Assembly: GCA_004154925.1 (NCBI GenBank)
Contig: QJNS01000257.1
Location: 45,823 to 109,822 of the forward strand
Length of the DNA: 64,000 nucleotides
Source of the DNA: Monosporascus cannonballus
Taxonomy: Eukaryota; Ascomycota; Sordariomycetes; Xylariales
Direction: 5' to 3'
The notes under the pieces are model-generated. The model did no database searches, was not told where the DNA came from, and saw only the letters and a program-made list of their open reading frames with translations. Below are positions 49,451 through 61,604 of the stretch, one piece after another (the stretch's first letter is position 1; each line of letters starts with the position of its first letter). Both the position numbers and the translations under genes were made by a program.

Positions 49451-51089
49451 ATGTCTACCTATGTCAGACATCGCCATCTTAGGACCTTCCAGAGGGTGGG
49501 TTTCTCCAAATGGAGGCGCGGCATCGCCCACTACACTCCTCTTCGCCAAGTGAACCTCGAAAGCTCTGCTAAAAATGATAACGAGTGTACGTAGCAGATC
49601 CCCGTCCGACCCCTCATAGGCGCGAGGCAGGATCTTACCCTGTGTTACCTTAGATGGTGATGCGCTATCTTTCTCTTCGGCCCGGCTGGCAGTAAAGGAC
49701 AATATCGCAGCAGAGGGGTTCCCGACGACATGCGCGTCCAACATTCTTGCGGGAACCGAGATCCCCTTCGAGGCGACCATCGTCACACAGCTAAAGAGCC
49801 GGGGCGTCGAGGTTACGGAGAAAGCCGGCATGGACGAGTTTGGCATGGGAACCCACTCGACGACATCAGCGTGGGGACCCGTCCACAACGCCGCTCCCCT
49901 ACAGAAATATTCAGCGGGCGGGAGTTCGGGAGGCAGTGCCGTAGCCGTGGCCAAGGGTAGGGCCGACTTGGCCCTCGGAACCGACACGGGAGGTTCGGTG
50001 CGCATGCCCGCTGCGTATACGGGTACTGTCGGGTTCAAGCCGTCCTATGGCATGTTGTCCCGCTGGGGCGTTGTCCCGTACGCGAATTCACTAGACACCG
50101 TCGGTCTACTCGCCAAGACCGTAGGACCCATCAGAAGGGCAATCGTCGACGAGAAGTTGTACATGGAGCATGATACCAACGATCCGACGTCGCTTCCGGC
50201 TTCGGTGCGCGAGAGGTGTACCGCACAGAGACGATTTTACAAATCCACAGAACGGCCTTCGCTTCAAGGGCTGACATTTGGTGTACCAATCGAGTATAAC
50301 ATCGAGGAACTGGACCAGCGCATACGAGAAGGGTGGGTACAGGCTGCCCAGAGAATTAGGGATATGGGGGGACGGGTGGTTCCTGTCTCCTTGCCCTCTA
50401 CGAAGAATGCCCTATCCGCATACTATGTCATCGCGCCTGCTGAAGCATCGTCGAACCTGGCGAAATACGACGGCATCCGCTATGGACGACGGGACAAGGA
50501 AGGCACAAGCGATGCACTGGACGGCATTCTGTATGCGAAGACGAGGGGTGACGGCTTCGGAAATGAGGTTAAGCGTCGAATCTTACTTGGCTCGTACACG
50601 CTGAGCTCCGAAGCTATGGACAACTATTTTATCCAGGCCCAGAAGGTCCGCCAGCTAGTCAGACGGGATTTCGACAGGGTCTTCAAGCTGTCGAACCCGC
50701 TGCAGGACGAAGAGGCTTTTGATCTGAGCGAGATGGACGAGACGGTTCAGCTAGAGAGCAAGTTGGGCCCAGTGCAGGTCGACTTCCTCCTCTGTCCCAC
50801 TGCGCCCACGCCACCGCCGCTGCTCGAGGACGTCATGAAACAGACGCCGCTCGACTCCTATATGAATGACGTCTTCACCGTCCCTGCAAGCCTCGCGGGC
50901 CTCCCTGCCATAAGCATACCCATGGATATCCCTTCGGATCCAACAAAGGAAGAGGAAAGACTCGTCGACTTCGGGGGCTTGCAGCTGATCGGGCAGTACT
51001 GGGATGATGCGCGCTTGCTTGCCATAGCCGAAGAGGTGTCTGTTCGCGTCTCTAAGCGGACGGAGCGCGAGCTGGCAAGCTCCCAATAA
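49451..51089 (+). CDS. gatA: Mitochondrial glutamyl-tRNA(Gln) amidotransferase subunit A
   Basis: Two proposed exons (49451-49586 and 49654-51089) give 523 residues. The enzyme hydrolyses glutamine to supply ammonia for converting Glu-tRNA(Gln) to Gln-tRNA(Gln) in mitochondria, with partners GatB and GatF/GatC. The Ser-cisSer-Lys centre is visible as Lys in RLAVKDNIAAEG, GGSSGGSAVAVAKGRADLAL and TDTGGSVRMPAAYTG. Later family marks are GFKPSYGMLSRWGVVPYANS, AYYVIAPAEASSNLAKYDGIRYG and RRILLGSYTLSS. Exon 1 encodes a basic N-terminus (MSTYVRHRHLRTFQRVGFSK) suited to mitochondrial import, with an in-frame stop just upstream. The intron is GTACGT..CTTAG, 67 bases. The linker between presequence and AVKDN is shorter than I expect and lacks a clear NAF motif, so the 5' end is less certain than the rest. 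Confidence 0.86.
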
Positions 51090-51370
51090 GTGCCACTGAA
51101 CGTATAAGTCTCGTGATATCCAAGGAGGTGGACGATTGTATGTCGAAATAGATTTGATATCGGCGCGTCTGTAGATACATGTATATTAGCTTGTCTGGAA
51201 TATGGAATGGCCCTACTTGGCCTGCTCTAAGTGTCATACCGTCAGCGCAGCCCAGGCCTTCCGTGGGTTTTCAAATGCGTCGTAGAAAACCCCCCCAAGG
51301 GGATCTCATAAACTCGCGACAGGTGTTTCACGCCACGAGGTCTCAAAAGTCTTCTGGTTGGTCCAACCAT

Positions 51371-52246
51371 CTAGCGATCGTCACGCCCGCCTGATGCATC
51401 ATCGCGGTCAATGTCCATACTATCGTCTTCAGACTCACGCGGCCGATCCCGCCTTCGACTTCTCTCTGAAGAGCCTCCGCTCCCACCCTCTCCCGAACTC
51501 GACCTCCGTCTTCGTCTCTCATGCTCATCCATCCGCTCCTCCACTAGACCCTCGTCATCGCTATCTTCCCTCCCGCCGCCATCCGCACCGTTCGCATTCG
51601 CAAGCTCTCCCTCCTCCTCCTCCTCCTCCTCCTCCGCCAGCAGATCCTCGATGTCGCCCAGCGGGCTGACCCGCGGCTCCAGCAGGTCGAGGTCCTCGAG
51701 GATCTCGCGCTTGGGCATCTGCCAGAGGCTCGTAGCGCACACGCGGTCCTTGGTGAGCAGGTCGTCGACGAACTGGTCGACGAACGTGAGGCTGGTGCCG
51801 GCGCGGCCCCTCCTCCTGAGCTTGCGGCGGTCCTCGAGCAGCGGCTCGAGCGTCCTGTAGACGTCCTCGGGGCGGCGCGTGAGGCGCACGTAGAAGGCGG
51901 CCAGCGCGCGCAGGTACTTGAACCTCTCGCCGCCGAACGCGAGGTACTCTTGTAATACGTCGTCGCCGGGCCCCAGCTGCAGCAGCTTGAAGGCGAGGCA
52001 GAGGAAGGGCGAGGGCCGCTGGGCGTCGCCGTACGTGCCCCCCACGAACGACACGTGCTCCGCCACCCGGTCCACCACGTCCGCCTCGTTGAGCCCGAAG
52101 CACTGCTCCTTCCAGAAGTAGCTCTCCACGATGCGCTCCCGCACCGCCTTCTCCATGATGGTCGCCAGGTTCAGGCCATTCGGCGCCAGCGCCGCGTTCG
52201 AGCCGCGCTCGTCAAGGAAGCGCCGCTCGTCGGCGCGGTGCGTCAT
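51371..52246 (-). CDS. prp38: Pre-mRNA splicing factor Prp38 (PRPF38A type)
   Basis: One exon of 291 residues starts at ATG 52246. Prp38 is a U4/U6.U5 tri-snRNP or B-complex factor needed for spliceosome activation. The conserved domain covers about residues 15-180: ATIMEKAVRERIVESYFWKE, CFGLNEADVVDRV, FLCLAFKLLQLGP, YLAFGGERFKYLRALAAFYV and TFVDQFVDDLLTKDRVC. It is followed by the typical LPKREILEDL-like segment (MPKREILEDLDLLEPRVSPL). The tail starts with a run of glutamates coded by a GAG repeat (51606-51641) and continues as charged Arg/Ser/Asp/Glu sequence, as in animal PRPF38A. It is convergent with gatA. Confidence 0.94.
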   Translation of the reverse strand: MTHRADERRFLDERGSNAALAPNGLNLATIMEKAVRERIVESYFWKEQCFGLNEADVVDRVAEHVSFVGGTYGDAQRPSPFLCLAFKLLQLGPGDDVLQEYLAFGGERFKYLRALAAFYVRLTRRPEDVYRTLEPLLEDRRKLRRRGRAGTSLTFVDQFVDDLLTKDRVCATSLWQMPKREILEDLDLLEPRVSPLGDIEDLLAEEEEEEEEGELANANGADGGGREDSDDEGLVEERMDEHERRRRRSSSGEGGSGGSSERSRRRDRPRESEDDSMDIDRDDASGGRDDR

Positions 52247-53059
52247 GTTCGCTCGTTTTGTATTTGCCTTTGTTAAGGTTTTGGTTCGGATGCGGAGTGG
52301 GTGGTATAGTAGGAGCGTAGATTTCTCGGCGGGCGTTGTTGGGCGGCAATTGAGGCGGGGTTGGCCCTGGCTTGGTTGAATACGCGATGCGTGTTGCGAG
52401 AGTCTCGCGAGGTTGATGACTGATTGCAGTAGCGTTGCGATACAAAAGCCGGAGCTCGAGAGCTTCCAAAAGCTTGCCAGTATCGATAAGGATTTTCAGC
52501 TGAGGCGGTGGTGGGGGGTTCTTCAGCTCCAGGCAGCTTGATTGCATGCTCTCAGGGGTATTCTTTGTTAGTTACCTCCACAGAGTCCACCGTTAGGCCA
52601 CATAAAATCTCATACAAGTTTATATGGGAGTAAACATACATGACGAGTTGCCAGTGCTCGCCGCTATTGCAAAGTGACGAAGGTCGACCTTGGCCGAAAT
52701 GCCACTGGATATTTCATACAATTTCTTTTGAAGTCTACACTCCAGGCTCATAGGGCACATGATGGTCAAGTAGAGGTAACTAACAAAGAATTGCCTTAGG
52801 AGTTGTGCAATAGCATACGAAGCACCCAGTTACGTCATCTCCTACATTTCAATATGTGGTTGTTGATCTTTCCAGTCAACCGGGGTTGCCCTGTCCGAAC
52901 TCTAAAGTCTCTACTTCCACTGCAACGTCAGGTCCTGCGCTGGAAATCAGTTTCTTCTTCTGTATTCTTCGTAAATTCTATTGGCATTAGACCAGCTATA
53001 TTACAGGTTTATACTATTTGCATTGATGTAGAGAGAGAAAGATGCTAGGGACCGCATCG
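52247..53059. other. Intergenic region upstream of prp38
   Basis: It should contain the prp38 promoter and 3' flank of the broken gene to the right. Nothing else can be supported. Confidence 0.5.
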
Positions 53060-54948
53060 CTATGTATTTGGTTCTTTTACATCTCGGAAGATCTCCTTAT
53101 CATAATCCGACGGGCATAGTTGCTCCCATTTCAACAACTCGCCTTTATCTGTCCAGGCGCCGCCGGCGATAAGAAGGGTAGAGTCGGCCTTGTGCTCTTG
53201 CCACGTCTTCTCCGCCGGTTCCCCGAGGAACTCCTTCAGGTCTTTCAACATGGCCCTGGCCTTCGGTTAATACCAGATCATGGGCCAGTCGATCTCGCGG
53301 TGCTCTTTGGGTCCGTTCATATGTCTGAAGACAGGGATCTGTGATAAGCACGGGTGGGTGTAAAGAGGCCGCGTGAGCCAAGGCGACGGCTCATCGGAGG
53401 AGGACGTGCCGTTTAATAACTCGGCGGGTAACCTCGAACTCAGGATATCATCCGGAAGAACATCGGGCACCTTGGTCGGACAGTCCCACACCGATCTGAA
53501 TCCGACCTGTTCGTCTACCGGCTTCTGCTTGTCGTAGGTCACCCAGCGGCGCATCCCAGTCCGAGTTGATAGTCTGGTGCCCCAACTCGCTCCAGAAGTC
53601 CAGGTAGATTCCGAACTCGTATGGGTTGCCTTCGCTCAGATCGGGGTCAAATGGCTCGTGCGTGAAGCTCGGCGACAGGGCGTTGTCGACGACCGTCCCG
53701 AACACCTCCGACGTCCGGGGCTTGGTGCCGGGCGGTGCATGCTTCAGGCGGAGCTTCTCCCTCACCCACTCCTGCCTGCCGTACATAGCGGCAAAGACGC
53801 TCTGATCGGACCCGCGGTAGACGTCAGCGGAGAAGCGCTGCCCGTCGTCGAAGGGGTCCGTCTCCGGCCACTCCTGGATCTCCTTCCAGGCCTCGGCGAA
53901 TATCCTCCGCATGGCGCCGACGGGCCCGAGCACGTACCCGGAATCCAGGAACCGCTGGCGCACCGAGGACCAGTGGTTGTGGCCCATCGACGTGTCGGTG
54001 TTACCGCCGTAGAGGTCCTCGGGCAGCGGCGAGTTCGGGATCGCGTAGCAGGCCACCGTGTGCGGCCAGTTCGGCGCGCACCTATTCCCAGCGCCGAAGA
54101 CGACGAGCTGCTGCAGGTTCCCGTCGTCTACAGTGTTATGCCCGGCGTACTCCACCAGCCGCCTCTGCGCGGCTTCCCGCGTCGAGTAGTATCGGCTGGT
54201 TAGAACCGACTTCGGCAGCTGCAGGTGTATGTCGTAGGCGTCCATCATCAGGACCAGCTCCTCGTCCTGCTCCGGGCTTAGTGAGTTCAGGTAGTCGAGG
54301 ACCCCGGACACTTTCGCCATGTGGCTCCCGCCTCCAAGCTTGTGTCCCTCGTCGAAGTGCTGATCCTAGGCGAGGATCGATGGGTTCGGATAGCCCAGCA
54401 GGGAGCAACCTGTTCAAAACTTAGATTCAGCAGGGGATCATCTGCGAAATCTGTGATAAGGTATTATCTCGCGCGTAGGGACCATGTGAGTCAACTCCTT
54501 AACTTGTCTTAGAGAAGCCCCTACTGACCTAGAAGGAGCCTACACAGATTCACATCGCCATGCGACGCAGGTATAAGGACGTGCAGCTTATTATTTAAAG
54601 AGTTAACCGAACCCTCTTTAAAGCTGTTTAAAACCGAAATATTTGGCCCTCTTAGGTGCTGATTCCGGATTTGTCAGCTGAGTAAGTCATGTTTCTCCCT
54701 AAGTCATACAAAGCCAGTGTAGGTGACAAATAATAATGGACAGTAGCATCCACCACAGCATAAAAGAGCCTATGACAACTTACAATTAGTGCCCCCGTGA
54801 GGAGCACGTTCAGCGTGATAAAGACGCATGTTCCAAAGATCTTGAACCGTCGCGGCGCAGCATCGATCCAGCGGATTAGTTTTCGGGGGGGCTGCCCCTT
54901 TTCTAACCCGCTGCCGTCTTCAAAGAGCAGAGGATCCCTTTGCGCCAT
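53060..54948 (-). pseudogene. Broken gene for a type II membrane glycosyltransferase-like protein (fungal conserved family)
   Basis: On the minus strand, exon 1 (54948-54784) encodes a cytosolic head and a membrane anchor (FGTCVFITLNVLLTGALI). Exon 2 (54658-54529) carries KLHVLIPASHGDVNLCRLLL and exon 3 starts at 54409 with SLLGYPNPSILA. These match a family common in ascomycetes, with GGSHMAKVSGVLDYL, DEELVLMMDAYDIHLQLP, VVFGAGNRCAPNWPHTVACY and YRGSDQSVFAAMYGRQEW. The anchor and the acidic LMMDAYD motif suggest a Golgi-type glycosyltransferase, by inference. Three lesions break it: TAG at 54368-54366, where relatives have Trp; a frame change near 53550, after TINSDWD; and TAA at 53269-53267, after DWPMIWY and before PKARAMLKDLKEF. 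The frame then runs on to 53060. Splice sites (GTAAGT, GTCAGT) still look intact, so loss may be recent. Confidence 0.78.
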
Positions 54949-57900
54949 GACTTAAGCCTAATAACAGGTCTGAGGTACACGGGAGATCAACTAGAAGGCC
55001 GAAACGGACTGAGTGAGAAGTTCTACAAGGCCGGGACATGGGTAGAAGATGGGCATTTCGACAATAAGGGTTTCAGAGACATCGGGGGCCGAGACACCAC
55101 CTGGATCTCACTGTTTAATGGAATATAAATTCCCATCTCGATTACGTGCTTCCAAGATGCTCTCGCACGAGGCCAGGCTAACCAAACATACCATCCCCCT
55201 TCATTATTCGTTATAACAAGAATCCCAAGCCGCTAGGAACCTAGGGAGCGCTCACAAAAAATCCTATGGATGGAGAAGATGAAGTTGGCCAAAAGTCGTG
55301 GCCTCCTGAATTACCATCTGTTTTGCGTGCCGACTCTTCCGTTAGCTAGCCATTGAAGCCAACAATAGCTAGGCCTTGGCTCGAATGCAGAAGCCCTTTA
55401 GTTGGACCACTTATAGCCACCTGTGGTGGCGCTTTCTCTCAGTTACAGCTGGTCTCCATGTACATAGATTAAGGCGTCATTACCTTTCATCCCCATCTAG
55501 CATTATTCTATATTATTAATCGAAGAGTTTTATCTTGCTAGTTATTTTGCCATGATATATGATATATGATGATAAGAATATATATAAAAAATAAGAACCG
55601 TATTCTTCGAAAATAATACCTTAATATAGGCTATTAATTACCGCTATTTATAGCATCTTATCTTTTAAATGTCGGTCTAATCCTCCAAGGTTAACTCGGG
55701 AAAATTTCTTATTTAGTTATATATGCCTCTATTTATGATGTCCTGGACTCATGCTAGCCGAACCACCACTTGGCCTAGTGGCGCCGACTCTCCGGCACTG
55801 CCCACAAGCGAGGCTCCCTGGACGCGTTGGCTTACCGCAGCGCACGGTATCATAATATCGCCTTGTTTTAAAGGCGTTAACCATGCCAACACCTGTCCGT
55901 ACGTACCGGCGCTTTGGCTCTGACGGCAGCTAAGAGCCAGGTTGACGGTTACGTCGACAGCGTCCCCGTCTCCCCCGGTTGATTCGGGCTAGTAAGGCTT
56001 GGCGGTTAGCTACGCCGACGACCAAGCCGGGGCTTCCAGGGGTCCAGGGCGTTGCCAGGTCTCGGTGCGGGCCATACAAATTGGCAGGGGTAGGAGATGG
56101 ACCCCAAAAGCACGAGTCGCAAGGTGTGCCTACCCCTACATTCTTATTTTAGGGTGTGCCAAGGTCCAAGTGCGGAAGTCGGCTATTAAGGAACAAGAAT
56201 TTCGACATAACAACCCTTCGTTTTACTCCCTTCGCAAGGTTCAGCACGTAAAACCAAGGGCACTGCCACGGCTAGCGTGGCGTCGAAGCACTTGGAGAGA
56301 GGCTGCTAAGCAACCGTAGAGATTCCGCCCCCCGCGCTTATACGGCAACCATATCTGCATAGATTATCTAACTATTTCGTCAGATGAGTGACAGGTGTGG
56401 GCGCTACCTCCTGCAACCCGAACCCGCTTCCCGGGTTTTCGACGAGTGGGCAAACGCTTACCTTAGCCATCATCGACTGGGGCCCAATCATATCACCAGT
56501 GACAGGAGTGCATTGCCGTTTCGGGTAACAGACCGACGACTTCCCTAGTTGCTAGAGCTAAATCAAGAATTCTTTTTCACCGATGCTCCGTAGCAAATCG
56601 TCTGTATAGGGCTTAACCAGTTGGCTTTATGTTAGGGGTGGTGCGTATTCACAAGGAGTATTCCATCAACAGGTTTTGCTGTGTAGCAACCGTCCATGCC
56701 TCGCCCTGAAAAGTCGCTTCACGGCTAAGCCATCCCCATACGCTAGTCACATCGAGGACAGCCGTTGGAGCTTGGCAGTCTTGGGCAGCTACAGCCATTC
56801 AAGGGGTAAAATATCAAAGATTGGACGAGCTTCCCTCCCCCAAATGTCGCAACAAAGACGCATAGAGCCAAGCGTGCCAAGTCAGCACGCCAGGGAATTA
56901 TGGTGTTGGCAGCCCCAGTCAGGTTGACTACCCTGGGTTATCAATTTCACTCTACTAAACGCTTTTTTGCAACCCTACCGACGTCCCCGTTCCTCCCAGA
57001 GATCTTTGACGATGTAATGGATACAGGTATTTCTCTTCTATCGTATATATCCAATGGGGTATGGGCCAAACCGTTCGGGATTACAATAATACCATCAGTT
57101 GAGGTTAAAGATGGTCACGGTAAGGGTTAGGCCCACCGAGTCTTAGGGGCTAGCGAAGACCTTGACAAGGTAGAGAGGTACCAGACGTGGCGGTTGATAT
57201 AAGTGTTCTAGGAATCCCAGCAGTCTTATTTTATGAAATCTATTTATTTCTAGGAGTGCAATACGCTTATCATTCAGGTTCTTAAGAGTGTCTAAGGTGG
57301 TGGGAGCGCGAATCCGGAGTGGACAGCCTAATCAAGCGCCCTGTTAAATCGAGCTCTATCCAGGGGCAATTCCGGTGTATGTGGTGGACTATTATATCGT
57401 GATGGAATCCAGGATCCATTATGAGAGCCCAGGATCCCGGGTTATCTACTTCATTTCCTTCCCGGCCAGCTTACCAGTACAGCAACACCTGGAAAGGTTA
57501 TTTAACAACAGTAGCCTCGAGCGCTTTATTAACAAGGGGCGATCAAATTCAATAGGGGCAACATGCATTCAAGAGATGTTAAGCATGTTCACAACCGGAG
57601 ATAAGGTCTGCTTTAGGCATCATGTGTTCATGATAGCTGTGTACTCGTCGAATATTCCATACCGGATTACCAGCCTTGAGGCCTCGGGGACTACACAACT
57701 ATATATGCACAGAAAGTATGGGTCATCTTACCCGTATTCTAGCCCCTATTCCAACATCAAACACCATGAGATTGCGTTGGATCATTGGCTTATATGCTTA
57801 CCTACCTTATTATACGAGCCAAATACTCAAGCGTCGGTATGACGAGTGTGGGATTGCAAAGCTTGGACATATGCTCCCATACCGTAACGCCTTTTCACCA

Positions 57901-59868
57901 TCTCTCCCAATCTCCTGGTGGTGGTTAACGGTCGATTCTGAGATGATAACACTGACCGTCCGGTATAATTGGCAAGGCTATCAGCGGATCTCTTCGCTGT
58001 CACTGCTCATCCCAGCACAGCCCATATCCGACTTTCCTTCAGCGTCCGTTGCCGGCCATATGAGTGTGGCCCAGAGGAGGACGACATGCGTGCGACCGAG
58101 GGTCCTCTTAATCTGAACATGGCGATCGTGGTTAGTTCTCAGCCCAGGAGTCGTGTTGCCTGTCAGGCTTTGCGGGAGCATTGCGATTCGTAAATAGTAT
58201 GGGGTGGGGGTCACTACTCTCGAACACCCCATACGCCTTTCCAAGCGCTTACATGTTTGAAGTCAAGCCTCGTTCGCCAAGCAGGCGAGAGCCCGGGGTA
58301 TATGTTCTCGCTCCCCTCCCCTTGAACATAGTCGGTAGAATCAGCCCAAATGGACTAACAAACACTGTCGCTCGAGGGGAAAACATCAACTCAGATATGG
58401 CTGCCCCCCATTTTTCCTAAATGGATATCAATGCCCGAAAGAATGATGCTACAGAGTAGCCTACGCCGCGAATGGCGGAGAATAAGTCCCTTGTTTCGGC
58501 ATTTAGCGATGACTATGTCTCTCATAAACGCCACGATTTCTGTCTGGAGAACTTGGTAGCGATGCCACAGTTAAGCTGATCGGGAGATTAGGTTGCATAG
58601 ATTGTGAGAAAAGTGATAATTGTCCGACTAAAATGAGCTCCGGGGAGCGGTGGCTAGGAACCTTGAGCTCTCTATATACTATGGGCTCGCTGAAGTAAGG
58701 TTTTTCCCGGGTGCTGTGAGCTTGATGACTAACAGAGATACTCCTATTCTACGGCAAGCGAAGTGCACTGTTTTGGCTGGAGCGACCGCTTTCCGGGCCT
58801 TGTAAGTGGCGAAGCCAGATTGAGAGAGAGCCCGGGGCAACAGAACTTTCTGACAATCGTGATCTCTACTCTCTACAGGGAGTCATACCTCGCATTCGCG
58901 CGCTGTAGGTACGATACCATAGTTGCCCAGCCGACTGTTATACTGGCAAAGATCAGATGTCCATCCTGACCTCTATGCCCGCTTTGGAATGTGTCCTCGT
59001 AGCATTCATGGCTTTATAGAATATCCTACATAACTATAGGGAGTATTCGGGCTAGGTCATGAGCGTAGTGGTTCCACCGTTGTAATATTCGGAGTCAGCC
59101 GATAGCCTTCATATATATCACCGGTCATCTATTAAGGAGCTAGCTAGACCGGAGGAAACCCGTCGCTAAATTGTTTTGACCGCGGTGATATAGACCGACC
59201 AAAGAGGTTGGCAATCACGACTAGGTCAAGTAACTAAAGCTTTTCTCCCACCGAGGGAGACAGGATCGTCGACGCGGTATCTATATGTTGACCATCTTGC
59301 TACGGCGCGGCACGCTCGCCGGGGTTATAGGTAGGCGATCCGGAGTACCAAAGAGCGTCCTCCAGGAGATCTCATTGAAAAGGCGACCCAATTTTCGGGA
59401 GACGGCCAAAACGTGGAGACAGGGAAGGCCTTATAGAGTGGTCTTTGGTCCTCTGTAAAACCATGGGGCTCACACGTAGAGCTCGGAACAGGGGGCTCCA
59501 AGTGTGTTCTCAATCACGTGACGGATGGCTGTTATGCAGTTTAGGTTCTGAAGTGACACACAAGTCGAGAAGGGATTCGTGTGAACTTCACCGAAAAGAA
59601 AAATGAACATGGAGACGCAGTCGCCGACAAAGCGCTACAAAGAAGTGGGTCCTGGGGCATTTGAGTGTTTCAATAATTGAACCAGAGCATTATGATTAAT
59701 CAATCCGTGCTGCGACCACGATGTAAGGGTATATCTATATCTAATACACTCGACAATTAAAAATGCCCTACCTGAAGGCGTACTTTACCTTGAGCATGCA
59801 CAGGAAAGACGGGACGACGCTGGAAATGTAGACCAAGGGCTTCCCCATACTAATTCGAAGTCATCTCA
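54949..59868. other. Gene-poor region, about 4.9 kb
   Basis: Frames are short and not protein-like; the longest, about 155 codons at 57375-57842, has no motif I know. An AT-rich tract lies at about 55495-55690 and includes two tandem copies of gatatat. No terminal repeats, transposase or reverse transcriptase motifs could be recognised by eye. Old, decayed repeat DNA is possible. Confidence 0.5.
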
Positions 59869-61604
59869 TCAACCGTCGCTCAGTCTTGAGAACGGATTCC
59901 GAAACTCAAGCAGGTCCCTCTGCCCGTAGAACTCACCAGCAACGGTCAGGATCATGTTCAACGTCGCCCGCAGATTGATCTGCGCTCTCATCGCGTCCTT
60001 CTCCGCTTGCGTCGGGACAGACTCGGGTGGCTCTTCCGCAGCCTCCAGCTCAGTAAGAAGGCGGACCTTGGCGCTCTCGATGTCAGCCAGATCTTCTGAT
60101 GGTTTCTGTGATTCATCGGATACTTCCCCGTCTTCGAGGTCTGAGTCCAGCTGCATTTCTACATGAGATGCTTCTGATGCTCGGTGTTCTTGATCGACGT
60201 TGCCTTTCGGCTCCGCCGCTGGAGATGCAGGACTTCGTCCTGCGTCGCCGTTAACGTTGATTGATTGCTCGGTGACATAACGACTAGTAGAATCCGGGAG
60301 TGCTTCCTCAACAGCCCTAGTAGCAGTATCAACGGACGTCCGCTCTGCTCTGTCAGGGTCATCGTCCCGGGAAGGAGTTGAGTCATTAACTTCGGCTTTC
60401 GTGGAGCCCTCCCACTCTTCCTCGTGGGAGCTGGAAGGCGTGGGTTCCTCATTGACACCCTCGTCTACTTCTAACTCGACGCCTTCATCACTTTCGCCAC
60501 TACCCCCGACGCCATATTCTTGATGTAGGACTTCACGCTCTGCCAGGCTGACCATGAAAAGGACGGCTCTCTTTCCAAGCTCGCGTATCCAGCCGATCTC
60601 CTGGTAGTCGAGTTCGCCTCTGTCAGGCAGACGAGCCAGAAGGGCCCAGATCCATCTGCTAGTCCGCTCACGTAATTCATGGCCCTCACGAAAAGACTTG
60701 CTGTTGAGCAAGACCCGTATCAGGCGGACAACGCTGTCCTTGTGCATGCCAGCGATCTGGGCGGGTAACGGGTCTGTGGCCTTTATGAGGCCTGACCACC
60801 GTGACATGGTCGAGGATGTGGGACCAAGTTTGCCTACAAAAGTCGGGTTTGACGATGTAAGAGCGGAAAGAGCGCTCTGTGGCGGGTCTCTTCGTAGAAC
60901 CTTGCGTAGAGAGAGATATTGGCGAGTGAGAGAGGCGAAATACGCCTCACGTATCTCGTCCGCACTGCTGTTGTGTGGACCACCTTCATTCGATCCTAGG
61001 CTGTCTTCCTCGTCAGAGTCTAGCCCAGAGACTTCACCTTCATCTTCCTCCTCTTCATCGTCATAGTCTTGGTCGTAGTCTTCTGGTAATGCAGTATATG
61101 CTCCGTCATGGTAGTAGCCTCTAGAATCGCCTATGCCGTCTTCGTAGATGCTTCGATCGATCGTCTCTTCGTGGTCGTCTTCCTGTTCAATCGCTCCTTC
61201 TGAAGAAAGTCGCGGGGGCGGCTGGGGCCCGGCCTTCTTTGCAGCGAGGACATGCGGAATACCGGAGGCTTCTACTCTATACTCGCCATATTAGCATCAT
61301 CCTTTATCTGAAATAACTGGGTGAAGGTTTAGCTTGGGCGGCCGAGGTGAGAGAATGAGTGTTGCCAAAGAGCTTACCGTACTGATTTCAGGTATGCCAG
61401 CGCGTCTGAATCATCTTCACAGTCCAAGTCACTGTCCCAGAGCGGGACCGTTGTCGCTCCCTCCAGAGTCCCGAATACTCCTTTTTGGCCGTAGGTTTGG
61501 TCAACGCTTGAGCCTGGCTGTTTTCCGGGTTTGGAGGAGGTATGATCCCGTCGACGCTTCGCCGCATTGTCGCCATCATCTTCTGGCGAGCGCTTGGGCG
61601 CCAT
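59869..61604 (-). CDS. Gemin2/SIP1 family protein (SMN complex, snRNP assembly)
   Basis: Two exons (61604-61378 and 61276-59869) give 544 residues. The intron has a GTAAGC donor and a TATAG acceptor, joining YLKSVR to VEASGIPHVLAAKKAG. Gemin2 binds SMN and the Sm proteins during cytoplasmic assembly of spliceosomal snRNPs; yeast Brr1 is a distant relative. Family marks are the N-terminal DQTYGQKGVFGTLEG and DALAYLKSVR, and the helical core around 290-370: LPAQIAGMHKDSVVRLIRVL, TSRWIWALLARLPDRGELDY and IGWIRELGKRAVLFM. A long acidic, Ser/Glu-rich low-complexity insert follows. The extreme C-terminus, ATLNMILTVAGEFYGQRDLL, resembles the closing helix of fungal members. The protein is longer than animal Gemin2 (about 280 residues), as is usual in filamentous fungi. 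Confidence 0.88.

Noticed and set aside
49340..50038. 232-codon minus-strand frame
   Set aside because: It overlaps gatA exons, whose sense frame carries all amidase motifs.
54361..54370. CCTAG before GATCAG read as a splice acceptor instead of a stop
   Set aside because: The sequence on both sides (SLLGYPNPSILA and DQHFDEGHKLGG) is contiguous in remembered relatives, and no matching donor leaves that segment out.
57375..57842. 155-codon plus-strand frame in gene-poor DNA
   Set aside because: No motif, no splice context and composition like the surrounding non-coding sequence.
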